A stretch of DNA of 64,000 nucleotides from Saprospiraceae bacterium (GCA_016710265.1 JADJJL010000006.1:434001-498000), one strand, 5' to 3'. Shown: positions 23,636 to 32,347, counted from the stretch's first letter. Notes: generated by a model not told the origin, from the letters alone. Numbers and translations: made by a program.

Positions 23636-26600
23636 AAGCAGCTAATCCTGATATTTCACGCCCTTGGGCTAGTTTTTTTAATTGGGGTACTAAGTCTGTC
23701 ATCAATGCCAATTCTTTTACCCTGCGTTCTTTCCAACTCAGTTCCAATGGCTCTAACAGGTCGGTGAGTTTTTCTCCGTCAAAAATCATTCGGCTAAGTA
23801 TGTTTTCTACAAAGCTTTTCAAGTCAGCCGTTTGTAAGCCGTGTTTGTGGGCAATGTCAGCAAGTTCTTTGTTGTATTTGTCGTCTTTAAATTTTTCGTA
23901 GCCTTTACGTAGCTCCGCTTCTTTTTGCCCTTTGTTCCAATCCAAACTATTGATGTATTCGGTAAAGTCTTCTTGCTCGTCCATCAGGTTGGCATTAGAA
24001 GTTAGCAAACTAATCACCTGTGTTTTGGTCATTTTTTGCTTGGCAGGTTTCTTTTGCGTACTGTCCGCAATCAGACTCATTATGTAATCGTAATCAATTA
24101 CGGCAGAAGCAAACAACACAAATTCAAAATCCAATTGTTGTATTTCGGGTGAAGTATTTTCACCGTTTTTCTGATGTATTTCACGCAGTTGTTTTGCTGT
24201 TTCAATGTATGAACTTCGGAAACCTTGCAGGGTTACTTGTGGCAAAATATTTTCAATGTTTACTTTTTGTTCTTCGCTTAGTTCAGTGTATTGGTCTAAT
24301 TGGGTTTTTAACCTTTGCACTTCTTTAAAACTTTTTATAAAACTTATGCGTGCAGCATCACCTTTTAGATTATATACTTGCTCTGGTTGACTAACCAAAT
24401 TGTTTTCCAACATTAATACTCCCAATGCTTCTACTGCCTTTTTATATTTATCAATCACCACTGGTGCAGGGTCAACCAACCAAATTTCTTTTGCTTTTCC
24501 ATTGTCTTCACCTGAAAACAATGCAATGGCTTGGTTCACGGCATCTTGTTGCGAACGAAAATCTAAAATATTTCCATATGGTTTGGTATCGTTCAATACA
24601 CGGTTGGTTCTTGAAAATGCCTGAATCAATCCGTGGTATTTTAGATTTTTGTCCACATACAAGGTGTTCAGGTATTTGCTGTCAAAACCTGTAAGCAACA
24701 TATCCACCACAATAGTAATGTCAATTTTATTCTTGTGTGCGTAATCTTTGTTGCTGTATTTCTGGTCTTTGATGCGTCTTTGCACATCTTGGTAATACAA
24801 GTCGAATAGATAAATTTCGTGGTTGGTGCCGTATTGCTTGTTGTAATCTGTAATAATGGTTTTGAGTGCCGCTTTCTTTTCTTCTGGATTTTGTTTGTTA
24901 TCTTCTTTCTCTTGCGTTAAATCTTCTTGAATCTGCTGAATATCGCTGTTGCCTTCGGCTGGTGGTGAAAACACACAAGCAATGTTCAATGGAACATAGT
25001 CGGGATTTTCAGTTTGTTTCTTTTTTTGAATTTCTTTGAAAAGGTTATAATATTCAATTGCATTATTAATGGAAGCGGTTGCCAAAACAGCATTAAAACG
25101 TCTTGAATTGGTTGCAGCATCGTGTTTGTCCAAAATAGCTTCTACTACTGCCTGTTGAGCAATGCCTGCCTGCCGGCTAGGCAGGGCTTCGCCTGGCTTT
25201 GGTTGTTGAGACAGGGCATGCCCTGTCTGTACACCTTTTCCTTTGAAAAAATCAATGTGAAAACGCAATACATTTTTATCATCAATGGCGTGAGTGATGG
25301 TGTAGGCGTGTAATTGCTTTTCAAATATGTCTTGCGTGGTTTTGTAAGAAGCTTCTTCGCCTTCTCTTATTTGATACGTTGCGTTTTCATCAAAGATGGG
25401 TGTTCCTGTAAAACCGAAGAGTTGAGCATTCGGGAAAAACTCCTTAATGGCTTTGTGATTCTCTCCAAACTGCGAACGATGGCATTCGTCAAAAATGAAA
25501 ACCATTCTTTTGTTACGAAGTGGTTCTAATCTTTCCTTGTAGTTCTTTTTGTTTGTGCCATCTAAAGCCAATCCCAATTTTTGAATCGTGGTAACAATCA
25601 CCTTGTCGGCATAGTCGGTAGAAAGTAAACGCCTTGCCAAAGTTTCGGTATTGGTATTTTCTTCAACACTGCCTTCCTGAAATTTATTGAACTCCTCACG
25701 GGTTTGTCGGTCAAGGTCTTTACGGTCCACCACAAACAAACATTTTTCTATTTCGGTATTGTCTTTTAGAAGGGTAGAAGCCTTGAAAGAAGTCAGTGTT
25801 TTACCGCTTCCTGTGGTGTGCCAAATGTAGCCATTGCCTCGGTTTTGTTGGATGCAGTCTACAATTGCTTTCACAGCATAAATCTGATAAGGTCGCATAA
25901 TAAGCAACTTCTGTTCACTCTCTACCAACACCATATACTTGCTAAGCATACTGCCCAGTGTACACTTGGTCAGGAATTTTTCTGTGAAGGTTTCAAGGTG
26001 CGTTATTTTCTTGTTGCTTTCGTCAGCTAATTGATAAATGGGCAGGAATTGTTCGTCTGCGTTAAAAGCAAAATGTTGATTCTTGTTGTTGGCAAAATAG
26101 TAGGTGTTGTTTTTGTTGCTGACAATGAACAATTGCATATAACAAAGCAGCGAATTACCGTATCCATTACCCGGTTCGTTTTTGTAATCCACAATTTGCT
26201 GCATTGCTTTTCGTGCCGATATGTCCAGTTTCTTTAACTCGATTTGCACCACAGGCAAACCGTTAATCAATAAAATGATGTCATACCGTTGATGACTGTT
26301 TTCGGTGTTGATGCGTAATTGGCTGATTACTTCAAAATCATTTTTGCACCAGTCTTTGTTGTTTACCAATGTATAATGCAAAGGCGTTCCGTCTTCCCTT
26401 TGGAAGTATTGTCTTTCACGTAACAGTTTAGAAGCTTTAAACACATCGGGTTGAATGATTTCTTCTCTCAATCGTAAAAATTCGTTATCAGATAAGCGAA
26501 CAAGATTGAGAGCTTCAAATTTCGTTTTGAAGTTTTGCTCAAGCGTTTTTCTATCAACGATGTCAGGGCGATGAGTGTACTTCAACCCTTTTAGTTGCTC

Positions 26601-26636
26601 TATTAAACCTTCCTCTATTTGATTCTCTTTACTCAT
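23628..26636 (-). CDS. hsdR: Type I restriction endonuclease subunit R
   Basis: 1002 aa. Order: N-terminal PD-(D/E)xK nuclease (QRYDIILLINGLPVVQIELK at 117-136), then an SF2 helicase with Walker A HTTGSGKT (273-280), DECH box (383-386) and the motif FTGTPIF (409-415), then a C-terminal helical part. Residues about 470-491 (TGHALSQ and GEALPSRQAG) are encoded by two palindromic repeats and look like a late in-frame insertion in a loop of the helicase. It shares its start with the stop of the upstream XRE gene (TAATG). Confidence 0.95.
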   Translation of the reverse strand: MSKENQIEEGLIEQLKGLKYTHRPDIVDRKTLEQNFKTKFEALNLVRLSDNEFLRLREEIIQPDVFKASKLLRERQYFQREDGTPLHYTLVNNKDWCKNDFEVISQLRINTENSHQRYDIILLINGLPVVQIELKKLDISARKAMQQIVDYKNEPGNGYGNSLLCYMQLFIVSNKNNTYYFANNKNQHFAFNADEQFLPIYQLADESNKKITHLETFTEKFLTKCTLGSMLSKYMVLVESEQKLLIMRPYQIYAVKAIVDCIQQNRGNGYIWHTTGSGKTLTSFKASTLLKDNTEIEKCLFVVDRKDLDRQTREEFNKFQEGSVEENTNTETLARRLLSTDYADKVIVTTIQKLGLALDGTNKKNYKERLEPLRNKRMVFIFDECHRSQFGENHKAIKEFFPNAQLFGFTGTPIFDENATYQIREGEEASYKTTQDIFEKQLHAYTITHAIDDKNVLRFHIDFFKGKGVQTGHALSQQPKPGEALPSRQAGIAQQAVVEAILDKHDAATNSRRFNAVLATASINNAIEYYNLFKEIQKKKQTENPDYVPLNIACVFSPPAEGNSDIQQIQEDLTQEKEDNKQNPEEKKAALKTIITDYNKQYGTNHEIYLFDLYYQDVQRRIKDQKYSNKDYAHKNKIDITIVVDMLLTGFDSKYLNTLYVDKNLKYHGLIQAFSRTNRVLNDTKPYGNILDFRSQQDAVNQAIALFSGEDNGKAKEIWLVDPAPVVIDKYKKAVEALGVLMLENNLVSQPEQVYNLKGDAARISFIKSFKEVQRLKTQLDQYTELSEEQKVNIENILPQVTLQGFRSSYIETAKQLREIHQKNGENTSPEIQQLDFEFVLFASAVIDYDYIMSLIADSTQKKPAKQKMTKTQVISLLTSNANLMDEQEDFTEYINSLDWNKGQKEAELRKGYEKFKDDKYNKELADIAHKHGLQTADLKSFVENILSRMIFDGEKLTDLLEPLELSWKERRVKELALMTDLVPQLKKLAQGREISGLAAYE
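25165..25185. repeat. Palindromic repeat inside hsdR (CCTGCC...GGCAGG)
   Basis: A 21-bp near-palindrome centred on GCCGGC, encoding part of GEALPSRQAG in hsdR. The same kind of GC-rich palindrome, giving SRQAG or PARQG peptides, is a common dispersed repeat in Bacteroidota genomes (from general knowledge). Confidence 0.75.
25209..25228. repeat. Perfect 20-bp palindrome inside hsdR
   Basis: AGACAGGGCATGCCCTGTCT equals its own reverse complement. It encodes QTGHALS in hsdR, 23 bp from the other palindrome. Confidence 0.85.
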
Positions 26637-26824
26637 TATTCTTCATTCAATAAATCTTTGGCATTAATGTCCAGAATTTTTGCGATGCGGTATAAGTCCT
26701 CAATGCTTGGTTGTCTCACATTACGTGCATACTCGTTAATTGTGTTGTAACTTTTGTCTAACTGCTTAGCAAGCCAAGTTTGTGAGATACCTTTCTCTTT
26801 CAAAACTTCTTTAATTCGGTTCAT
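26636..26824 (-). CDS. XRE-family controller protein of the type I restriction operon
   Basis: 62 aa, almost all one lambda-repressor HTH: LKEKGISQTWLAKQLDKSYN and then ARNVRQPSIEDLYRIAKIL. It is the first gene of the hsd operon and its stop overlaps the hsdR start, the arrangement of restriction controller (C) proteins that time expression after entry into a new host. A candidate operator lies upstream at 26878-26895. Confidence 0.88.
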   Translation of the reverse strand: MNRIKEVLKEKGISQTWLAKQLDKSYNTINEYARNVRQPSIEDLYRIAKILDINAKDLLNEE

Positions 26825-26850
26825 TTCAGCCTAATGAATTTTTAGCGGGA

Positions 26851-26895
26851 CAAAGATAATAAAAATACATTGCCTAATAGTGTAAAAGTCCACTA
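26851..26895 (-). promoter_or_regulatory. hsd operon promoter and candidate operator
   Basis: Minus-strand -7 box TATCTTTG at 26851-26858, 27 bases before the XRE start. The inverted repeat TAGTG-8 nt-CACTA at 26878-26895 covers the -33 region, a plausible binding site for the XRE protein. Confidence 0.5.
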
Positions 26896-27156
26896 TATTG
26901 TCGTGGATGGGTAAGCTCTTTTGGTTTTTCAGCCTTGGCTTGTGCGTCTGGCAAAACCATATCCCGCCAAGGTGGGACAAGTTGTTCTAAAAGTGCGGTG
27001 GGCTAAAATTGTTTTTAAAGAATGTGGGTGGGCAAAATAAAAAATACAGAAGGGTCGGTAATGAGTGTCGGCTCATTTGCTAATCAATTCTGGGTACTAT
27101 TCTTTAACTGATGAAGGTATGATTTAAGCACTAAACCTTTTTTTGTCAATCGCCAG
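26896..27156. other. Intergenic region, no gene seen
   Basis: About 260 bp (332 bp from the XRE start) with no supported ORF or clear hairpin. The text has the GT-rich look of decayed coding or repeat DNA (two similar GTGGGCnAAA phrases near 26997 and 27029). Confidence 0.4.
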
Positions 27157-27987
27157 TTAGCTCATGCTGTTTTTTTTAAGTGTTGATAATCTGTATGTTA
27201 AATCTTCTATTTGGGTAATTCGTTTTTGTAATTTATCAATATTGTTTTCCTTGTCCAGTAAACTTCTTGTTGGGTGTGCTATTCGCTTTCTTAATTCGTT
27301 AATGCTGCTCAATTTTTTCCATTCTGATTTTGTATATCCAAGATTGTCAAAAATATTATTTTCTAAAATAATTAAAAAAAAGTCAACGAGGAAGAAGTGT
27401 TCGGTTAATTGATTTTCCAAACTTATTTCTGTCAATTCTTTATATTTTTCCAATATTAATCTGTATTTGTCGTTAGAAATTTTAATGTCAGCATTCTTTT
27501 CAACCCATTCTTTTATTTCGTGGTTAGATAATTTAGAATTAACATATTCTCCTAGTTCTCTTTCTAATCCACATATTAAACTGAATATATAAATCTGAAC
27601 TTGTTTACAATTCAAATTTCCTAATGTTATTAGTCCAGAAATATTTATGTGATAGCGTAAGAAATAAAATGTCCTGTTATTCTTTGCAAACTTTTCAATT
27701 ACATCTCTTATGTTAGTGTCAAGTGAAATTAAGTCATCGAATTTAATTTTGTGTCTTTCAATAGTATCAAACTTGTTTGCCTCTTTTGTTTTATAAAACT
27801 CTACTATTGATCCAACAGCAGGTTCTATTGGCAAATGGTCAAACTTATTTCTAGTCATTAAGTCTATATGTTTACCTATTGCAATTTCTTCTTCTCTTAC
27901 AGAAGTCCAACGAAGTCGACTAATTCCAACTGAGGCAGCTGTAATTCTTACTTGTCCATCGTCTTGAAAGAAAATATCTTCTATCAT
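27157..27987 (-). CDS. CBS-pair protein with C-terminal HEPN-like domain
   Basis: 276 aa. Two CBS-like motifs are visible: GKHIDLMTRNKFDHLPIEP at 38-56 and NIRDVIEKFAKNNRTFYFLR then GLITLGNLN at 92-126. Together they would form a nucleotide-sensing Bateman module. The C-terminal helical half contains R233-KRIA-H238, the Rx4H motif of HEPN ribonucleases, followed by P. I infer a nucleotide-controlled RNase toxin or effector, but neither half is confirmed by alignment. Last gene of the minus-strand DUF262-HEPN-OLD cluster, 178 bp after the OLD gene. Confidence 0.6.
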   Translation of the reverse strand: MIEDIFFQDDGQVRITAASVGISRLRWTSVREEEIAIGKHIDLMTRNKFDHLPIEPAVGSIVEFYKTKEANKFDTIERHKIKFDDLISLDTNIRDVIEKFAKNNRTFYFLRYHINISGLITLGNLNCKQVQIYIFSLICGLERELGEYVNSKLSNHEIKEWVEKNADIKISNDKYRLILEKYKELTEISLENQLTEHFFLVDFFLIILENNIFDNLGYTKSEWKKLSSINELRKRIAHPTRSLLDKENNIDKLQKRITQIEDLTYRLSTLKKNSMS

Positions 27988-28165
27988 TTTAATTGGTTTT
28001 TTTTAAAATAAGGATTTTAGACATTGGTGTTGTGAAAGACTTGTTTAAAAACTAAAAGTACATAAATATAAATATTACATCAATCATTAATAACCAGATT
28101 CTATAGAAAATATGACCATTTATTTATGAATTTTTAGATACTATATTGTAAAATTAGCTTGAAAA

Positions 28166-29926
28166 TCAAAATCCAATATGAGAAAAAACATTGATAAAAT
28201 TACTTTTAGTTTTTTGAGATAAATTGTCGATTAATTGTTGCTTGTCTTCGAAATAAAATAGACTTGCGATTACTCTCTCAAATGATGTTGAATTATCTAA
28301 TTTTAATTGCACCCTTAATTGTTTGAGATCAGTACCTTCGAATAAGTCTTGAAGAATATTTTTACCAACCATAAGAGTAAAAAAGTGGATTTGAGATATT
28401 TCTTTACCGAAATAATTTTCTGCCTTCTCTTTTCCAGATCTTCCTTCCTTGTCATTATCCCAAAGCACTCTAAAATCTATTTCAAATGCAATCATTAAAG
28501 ATATAAATTGAATTAAAGAATCAGCACCTTTTCCTGGCAAAATACCAATATTATCAGAAGTCTTAAATAACGAAAATGCATAATAATCATAAATCCCTTC
28601 TACTATAATAATTTTTCGATGGTTAAAATCTAAATCAAAAGGTTTAATATACAATGCATCATGAATAGTCTGAAAAGCGGTATTAATGCTCCTGGTTTTA
28701 ACATTTTTGTGTTGATAATAGGGCTCTAATTGAACTTGGCCCAGATTATTTTTACTTACAACATTTACTTTATTGATTGGAATTATTTCAGGATTCAATA
28801 AATAATGGGAATGTGTGCAATAGATAACAATGTTCTTTTCAGATAAACTCTTTAATTTCTTACATAATTTGCTTAATGCGAATGGGTGAAGATAAGACCC
28901 GGGTTCATCTAATAAATATATTGCATTATTAAAATCACCTGCTACGTCAGGATTGAATTCAAGTTTCATAACAAAATTGAAAAACCAGTAGAATCCTTTG
29001 CTTCTATCCCTAACATAAAAATAATGCTCATCTCCTTTAGCATCAATTTCAACAACGTCGAATTTGAGGTAATACTTTTCAATTTCTTGAGCAATTCTTT
29101 TTTCATATTGCCTTTTATTTTGATCTTCTGCTTTTATGGTAGAATAAATAATTTTCTTTTCAATTTTAAAATCTATATCAATTTCAAGGGATTCCTTATT
29201 CTCAAGTCTAAAATTTGCCCATTGCTTTGTAAGTGTCTCATTCAATTTTTTCTTTACTGCAGATAATATTGACTTTCTACGTCTTTCTTCTATATCTTTT
29301 AATTTATAAACTGAATAATTTTCATTAGTTTTAATAAAAAGTTCTTCTAAGATATCTAACCATTTACTTTTCTCCTCCTCATAATTAATTTCAATTATAT
29401 CTGGAAAACTCTCTCTAAATTCATCAAAATATAATATGTAAGGTAAATTCTGGATTATACCTTCGCAAAATTCATTTTCAATTTGATTATTTTTGAAATT
29501 TAATTTGGGGCTAAGTTCATATGTTGTATATAACTTATTTTCTACATACTCAAATATTCTAGTAATGGTAAAATTATATAATTTTGAATTTAGATAGTCT
29601 TTTAAATTTTCTTCAGCTTGGGTATCTGTAAAGTGTAATTTAGACTTTATGATCGATTTCAGATTTTCTTTTTTTAATTCGACTATAGCAGATATTTTAC
29701 ATATTTGCGGCGTGTCGCTATATAAATTTGTAACATCATTTAGATGATTATATATAACATTATCATCATCATTATAATGATCAAATGCAAATATTGCATT
29801 GAGAATTGTGGTCTTACCACATTCATTGATACCTATAATAGGCACTAAGTTGTTATTCTCCAAATTTATTTCCATTGCCTTGGAAATTCCTTTATAATTC
29901 TCAATAATAAATCTCTTATATTTCAT
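28166..29926 (-). CDS. OLD-family ATPase with TOPRIM nuclease domain
   Basis: 586 aa. ABC/SMC-type ATPase: Walker A GINECGKTT at 32-40, Q/signature region DRSKGFYWFF at 307-316, Walker B IYLLDEP at 336-342 and the switch His in YCTHSHYLL. The coiled insertion spans about 170-290. A TOPRIM domain follows at about 436-510 with E443 (IIVEGIYD) and the DxD pair in VLWDNDKEG at 487-495. This is the architecture of OLD nucleases and GajA. No UvrD-like helicase (GajB) is adjacent, so it is either a class 1 OLD or part of a different system with the neighbouring HEPN and DUF262 genes. Confidence 0.88.
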   Translation of the reverse strand: MKYKRFIIENYKGISKAMEINLENNNLVPIIGINECGKTTILNAIFAFDHYNDDDNVIYNHLNDVTNLYSDTPQICKISAIVELKKENLKSIIKSKLHFTDTQAEENLKDYLNSKLYNFTITRIFEYVENKLYTTYELSPKLNFKNNQIENEFCEGIIQNLPYILYFDEFRESFPDIIEINYEEEKSKWLDILEELFIKTNENYSVYKLKDIEERRRKSILSAVKKKLNETLTKQWANFRLENKESLEIDIDFKIEKKIIYSTIKAEDQNKRQYEKRIAQEIEKYYLKFDVVEIDAKGDEHYFYVRDRSKGFYWFFNFVMKLEFNPDVAGDFNNAIYLLDEPGSYLHPFALSKLCKKLKSLSEKNIVIYCTHSHYLLNPEIIPINKVNVVSKNNLGQVQLEPYYQHKNVKTRSINTAFQTIHDALYIKPFDLDFNHRKIIIVEGIYDYYAFSLFKTSDNIGILPGKGADSLIQFISLMIAFEIDFRVLWDNDKEGRSGKEKAENYFGKEISQIHFFTLMVGKNILQDLFEGTDLKQLRVQLKLDNSTSFERVIASLFYFEDKQQLIDNLSQKTKSNFINVFSHIGF

Positions 29927-30103
29927 TCTTGTTTTACTTTAAAATAAATGTTATAATATAAATTTGATATTATTAAAATATTGCTCCCACACTTATAGCC
30001 GTATTGGATTTAAGAGAATAGAGCCTTCAATATTTACTAGTTCTAAATGCAATAAAGGAAAGCTGCCTACTATTAAAAAGCTTATAGTTAATGTTAAATT
30101 CAT

Positions 30104-30742
30104 TTATATTTTGAATTTTTCAAGAACCGTGGCATTCGTGATGTCTGATGAAATTCTATCTAACATCCCTAAAATTTCATTATGTAAAATTTCATATTTA
30201 GTCTTGTCTACTGGCAAATAATGTCCATGTGCAATAGTATTGCGATAATTAATAAGTTGTGCGTCAATTAAATTTGATTTTAATTCATAAGGATCAAAAT
30301 CAATTCCTATCGTTGCAAGTATTTCTTCTAATATGGTTGAATTCAAGTTTGATCCTGTACGTATTGAATCAGTTTCAGAGAAGTTTACCCTTTCTCCCAA
30401 ATTGTTTGTAAAATAGTCAACAAATTGAACATGATAAGTTGCTTTCTGTGTAAAGTTGAATTCTTTTATTTTTTGTTTTAAGCATAATGCAAGTATGTTT
30501 TTATTTACCTCATTTAGATTTAGTCTAAGTGATTTTATATAAATCAAGTAGTATTCAGCCGCATTCTTTATAAAGCCTTCCCAATGGGCATATAAAAGAA
30601 CAACAGCACACCTTAATGCAGTCGGAAGTTTTTTTGAACTTGCAGTCTTTACGTCATTATGTAGATTTGTTAATTCTTTTTTTCTCCATCCCAAGTCATT
30701 AGACATACAATCTTGTAATTCTTCTTTAGTTCTAATTCTCAT
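30104..30742 (-). CDS. MAE_28990/MAE_18760-like HEPN nuclease
   Basis: 212 aa. The family pattern RCAVVLLYAHWEGFIKNAAE (44-63) and the HEPN active site R167-NTIA-H172-G match MAE_28990/MAE_18760-type HEPN proteins, predicted RNases of defence loci. It lies 77 bp downstream of the DUF262 gene in the same orientation, a pairing known from other genomes, where the HEPN protein may be the effector and DUF262 the NTP-dependent sensor. Target RNA is unknown. Confidence 0.87.
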   Translation of the reverse strand: MRIRTKEELQDCMSNDLGWRKKELTNLHNDVKTASSKKLPTALRCAVVLLYAHWEGFIKNAAEYYLIYIKSLRLNLNEVNKNILALCLKQKIKEFNFTQKATYHVQFVDYFTNNLGERVNFSETDSIRTGSNLNSTILEEILATIGIDFDPYELKSNLIDAQLINYRNTIAHGHYLPVDKTKYEILHNEILGMLDRISSDITNATVLEKFKI

Positions 30743-30819
30743 GGAACTAAAGTTTGGGTTCCCAAAGGAACTATGGAAGGTACTCTAGAAGTGACATTTA
30801 CTCCACTTCCATATTTGGC

Positions 30820-31857
30820 TTAAAATGTAGGATTAGCCCAAATTGATTTTATCTTCTCAATTAAATTATTTTGAACAGCAGAACTTATAGGGATTTTATT
30901 CCAAGCAGCAATATTTTTGCCCAAACCAATTGCAATAGATTCAAATGATGCAATTAAGAACTTGCCTTCAAATCTATCTTTATCAATGGCAAATTTTTTA
31001 AAAGACATTTCACCTAATGTATAATCAAGAAGTTTAAATGTGCTTCTGAATATAGTTTCATTACCAACTCTATCATATTCTTGATTTTTCGCAATCTCAA
31101 CCATTTTTTCTGTGACAAATTCACCAAAGTCTTGAAGCCCTCTAACTTCATTTGGATCAAGTTGACTTAATATTAGAAAGCGAAGAGCTAATTCCATATT
31201 GTATTTCTCATCAATCAGTCTTTCTGCAAGTGAAACAGTGTTGAGAAAATGTTCATCTTCCGAGAGAGATTTAAGCCACAAATAAAAGCTTTTATTAAGC
31301 ATAACAAGGAGGCAATTCCTTACTTCTTGGTCTGAAAGTTTAGATCCTAATGTGTTTAATCTTTGGAAAAGTTCATATTTAATTGTGTCATCACTTTCCT
31401 TCTTTACGATTTTTACGTCTATTTTTTCTCTTTTGAATACCAATCTTTGTGCTGGATCCAAAGAATTCAAGGTATCTGTATTTTCCCAATATTTACCTTC
31501 AAGTGAAGGTAGATATGCTGTGCTTACGAGTCTACTTGGAGGAATTAAATTATTTTCTTCATCCCTCAATATTCCAATGAATTCGAAAATAGTTGATAAT
31601 CTTTGTAAGCCATCAACAACGTCCCATATTCCATCAGGTCTTTGTGAAACGAAAATTGATGGAATAGGTATTCCTAACAGGATGCTTTCAATAAGCTTTG
31701 ATTTTTGTTGTTCCTTCCACCTAAAGAATCTTTGAAATTCAGGGTGAATATCTAACTCTCCTTCTTTATAAAGACTAATTAATTCTCCAATTGACATTGG
31801 ATATCCATCTGTAGTTATTTCCTTCTTCTTTTCATTTATTTCGTCTTGTAATGCCAT
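30820..31857 (-). CDS. DUF262 (ParB/Srx-like, GmrSD N-terminal) protein
   Basis: 345 aa with the DUF262 core: HPEFQRFFRW at 38-47 and VDGLQRLST at 81-89, the (D)GQQR-type NTPase motif with Leu for the first Gln. It ends without the DUF1524 HNH domain, so it is not a full GmrSD nuclease. It is the first gene of the minus-strand cluster. A nucleotide-sensing or hydrolysing partner for the downstream HEPN protein is the likely role. Confidence 0.87.
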   Translation of the reverse strand: MALQDEINEKKKEITTDGYPMSIGELISLYKEGELDIHPEFQRFFRWKEQQKSKLIESILLGIPIPSIFVSQRPDGIWDVVDGLQRLSTIFEFIGILRDEENNLIPPSRLVSTAYLPSLEGKYWENTDTLNSLDPAQRLVFKREKIDVKIVKKESDDTIKYELFQRLNTLGSKLSDQEVRNCLLVMLNKSFYLWLKSLSEDEHFLNTVSLAERLIDEKYNMELALRFLILSQLDPNEVRGLQDFGEFVTEKMVEIAKNQEYDRVGNETIFRSTFKLLDYTLGEMSFKKFAIDKDRFEGKFLIASFESIAIGLGKNIAAWNKIPISSAVQNNLIEKIKSIWANPTF

Positions 31858-32251
31858 TTTTATATTTGGGTTAATATTATTTACAATTACTCACTTTCTT
31901 AGGCTCATCTACTAAACTTCGCACATCAACCAATTTTGGTTGTATAATCAGATTTGGGCATAGTATGCTTTGAATCTTTGTCTAGTAACCCAAGAAATAC
32001 TTAGATTTTTTCTTAGAGCCTGGGTCTGAACAGGGTAGAAGGCAAATTGGTTTGGCAAAATCTCTCGTTTAAAGCTCTTTAATATCTCTAATAGCACAGG
32101 GTATAGCATAGTAGGTTATGAGTTATATTTAGGAGACAAATATAAATTTTATTTCTAAAGGTTTAACATTTTCTTTAAATAAACACTGTATTTTGCTATT
32201 TTACAGGAAGTATATACTTAAAAAGGAGGGTGCCGGTTGCTTTACTAATGT
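31858..32251. other. Intergenic region at the right end of the island, no gene seen
   Basis: About 390 bp, AT-rich, no ORF with family features. It should hold the promoter of the DUF262 cluster, but no exact TAnnTTTG box is seen near 31860. It ends at the right 36-nt repeat. Confidence 0.4.
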
Positions 32252-32287
32252 TCTCAGGCCTGTCTGACTGGCGTCAGCCAGGTAGAT
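32252..32287 (+). repeat. Right 36-nt direct repeat with hairpin element
   Basis: Perfect copy of 15365-15400, including the 24-nt hairpin at 32263-32286. Direct orientation relative to the left copy. Confidence 0.85.
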
Positions 32288-32300
32288 CCAGTCGTGATCA
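32288..32300 (+). pseudogene. 3' end relic of a different tRNA
   Basis: CCAGT-CGTGATC-A has the exact geometry of a tRNA T-stem 3' strand (5), acceptor 3' strand (7) and discriminator base. It is not tRNA-Arg(TCT), whose end is CCTGA-CGGGATC-A. The 5' part of this tRNA is absent; the hairpin element takes its place at the T-loop. Confidence 0.6.
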
Positions 32301-32309
32301 CTACGCTAT

Positions 32310-32347
32310 AGCCGTAAAAAATTGAATTTCAATTCTTTGCGGCTTCT
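32310..32347 (+). terminator. Long hairpin terminator after the tRNA relic
   Basis: AGCCG-TAAAAAATTGAA pairs with TTCAATTCTTTGCGGCT over about 15 of 17 bases, followed by a T-rich stretch. Probably the native terminator of the tRNA whose 3' end is at 32288-32300. Confidence 0.65.

Larger units (their letters stand above)
15448..32251. mobile_element. Defence island between 36-nt direct repeats
   Basis: About 16.8 kb of accessory genes: Fic/antitoxin, Abi-like HEPN, a toxin-antitoxin-SecB module, a type I restriction operon, and DUF262, HEPN, OLD and CBS-HEPN genes. It is flanked by perfect repeats that carry the tRNA-associated hairpin element. No integrase, transposase or conjugation gene is visible, so any mobility would be passive (homologous recombination at repeats) or driven by the adjacent nucleases. 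Extent is inferred from gene content and repeats. Confidence 0.65.

Noticed and set aside
28166..31857. Gabija system
   Set aside because: The ATPase-TOPRIM protein could be GajA-like, but no UvrD-like GajB is present.
30820..31857. GmrSD type IV restriction enzyme
   Set aside because: The protein ends without the DUF1524 HNH nuclease domain.
15448..32251. Integrative element with its own integrase
   Set aside because: No tyrosine or serine recombinase, transposase or excisionase was found between the repeats.
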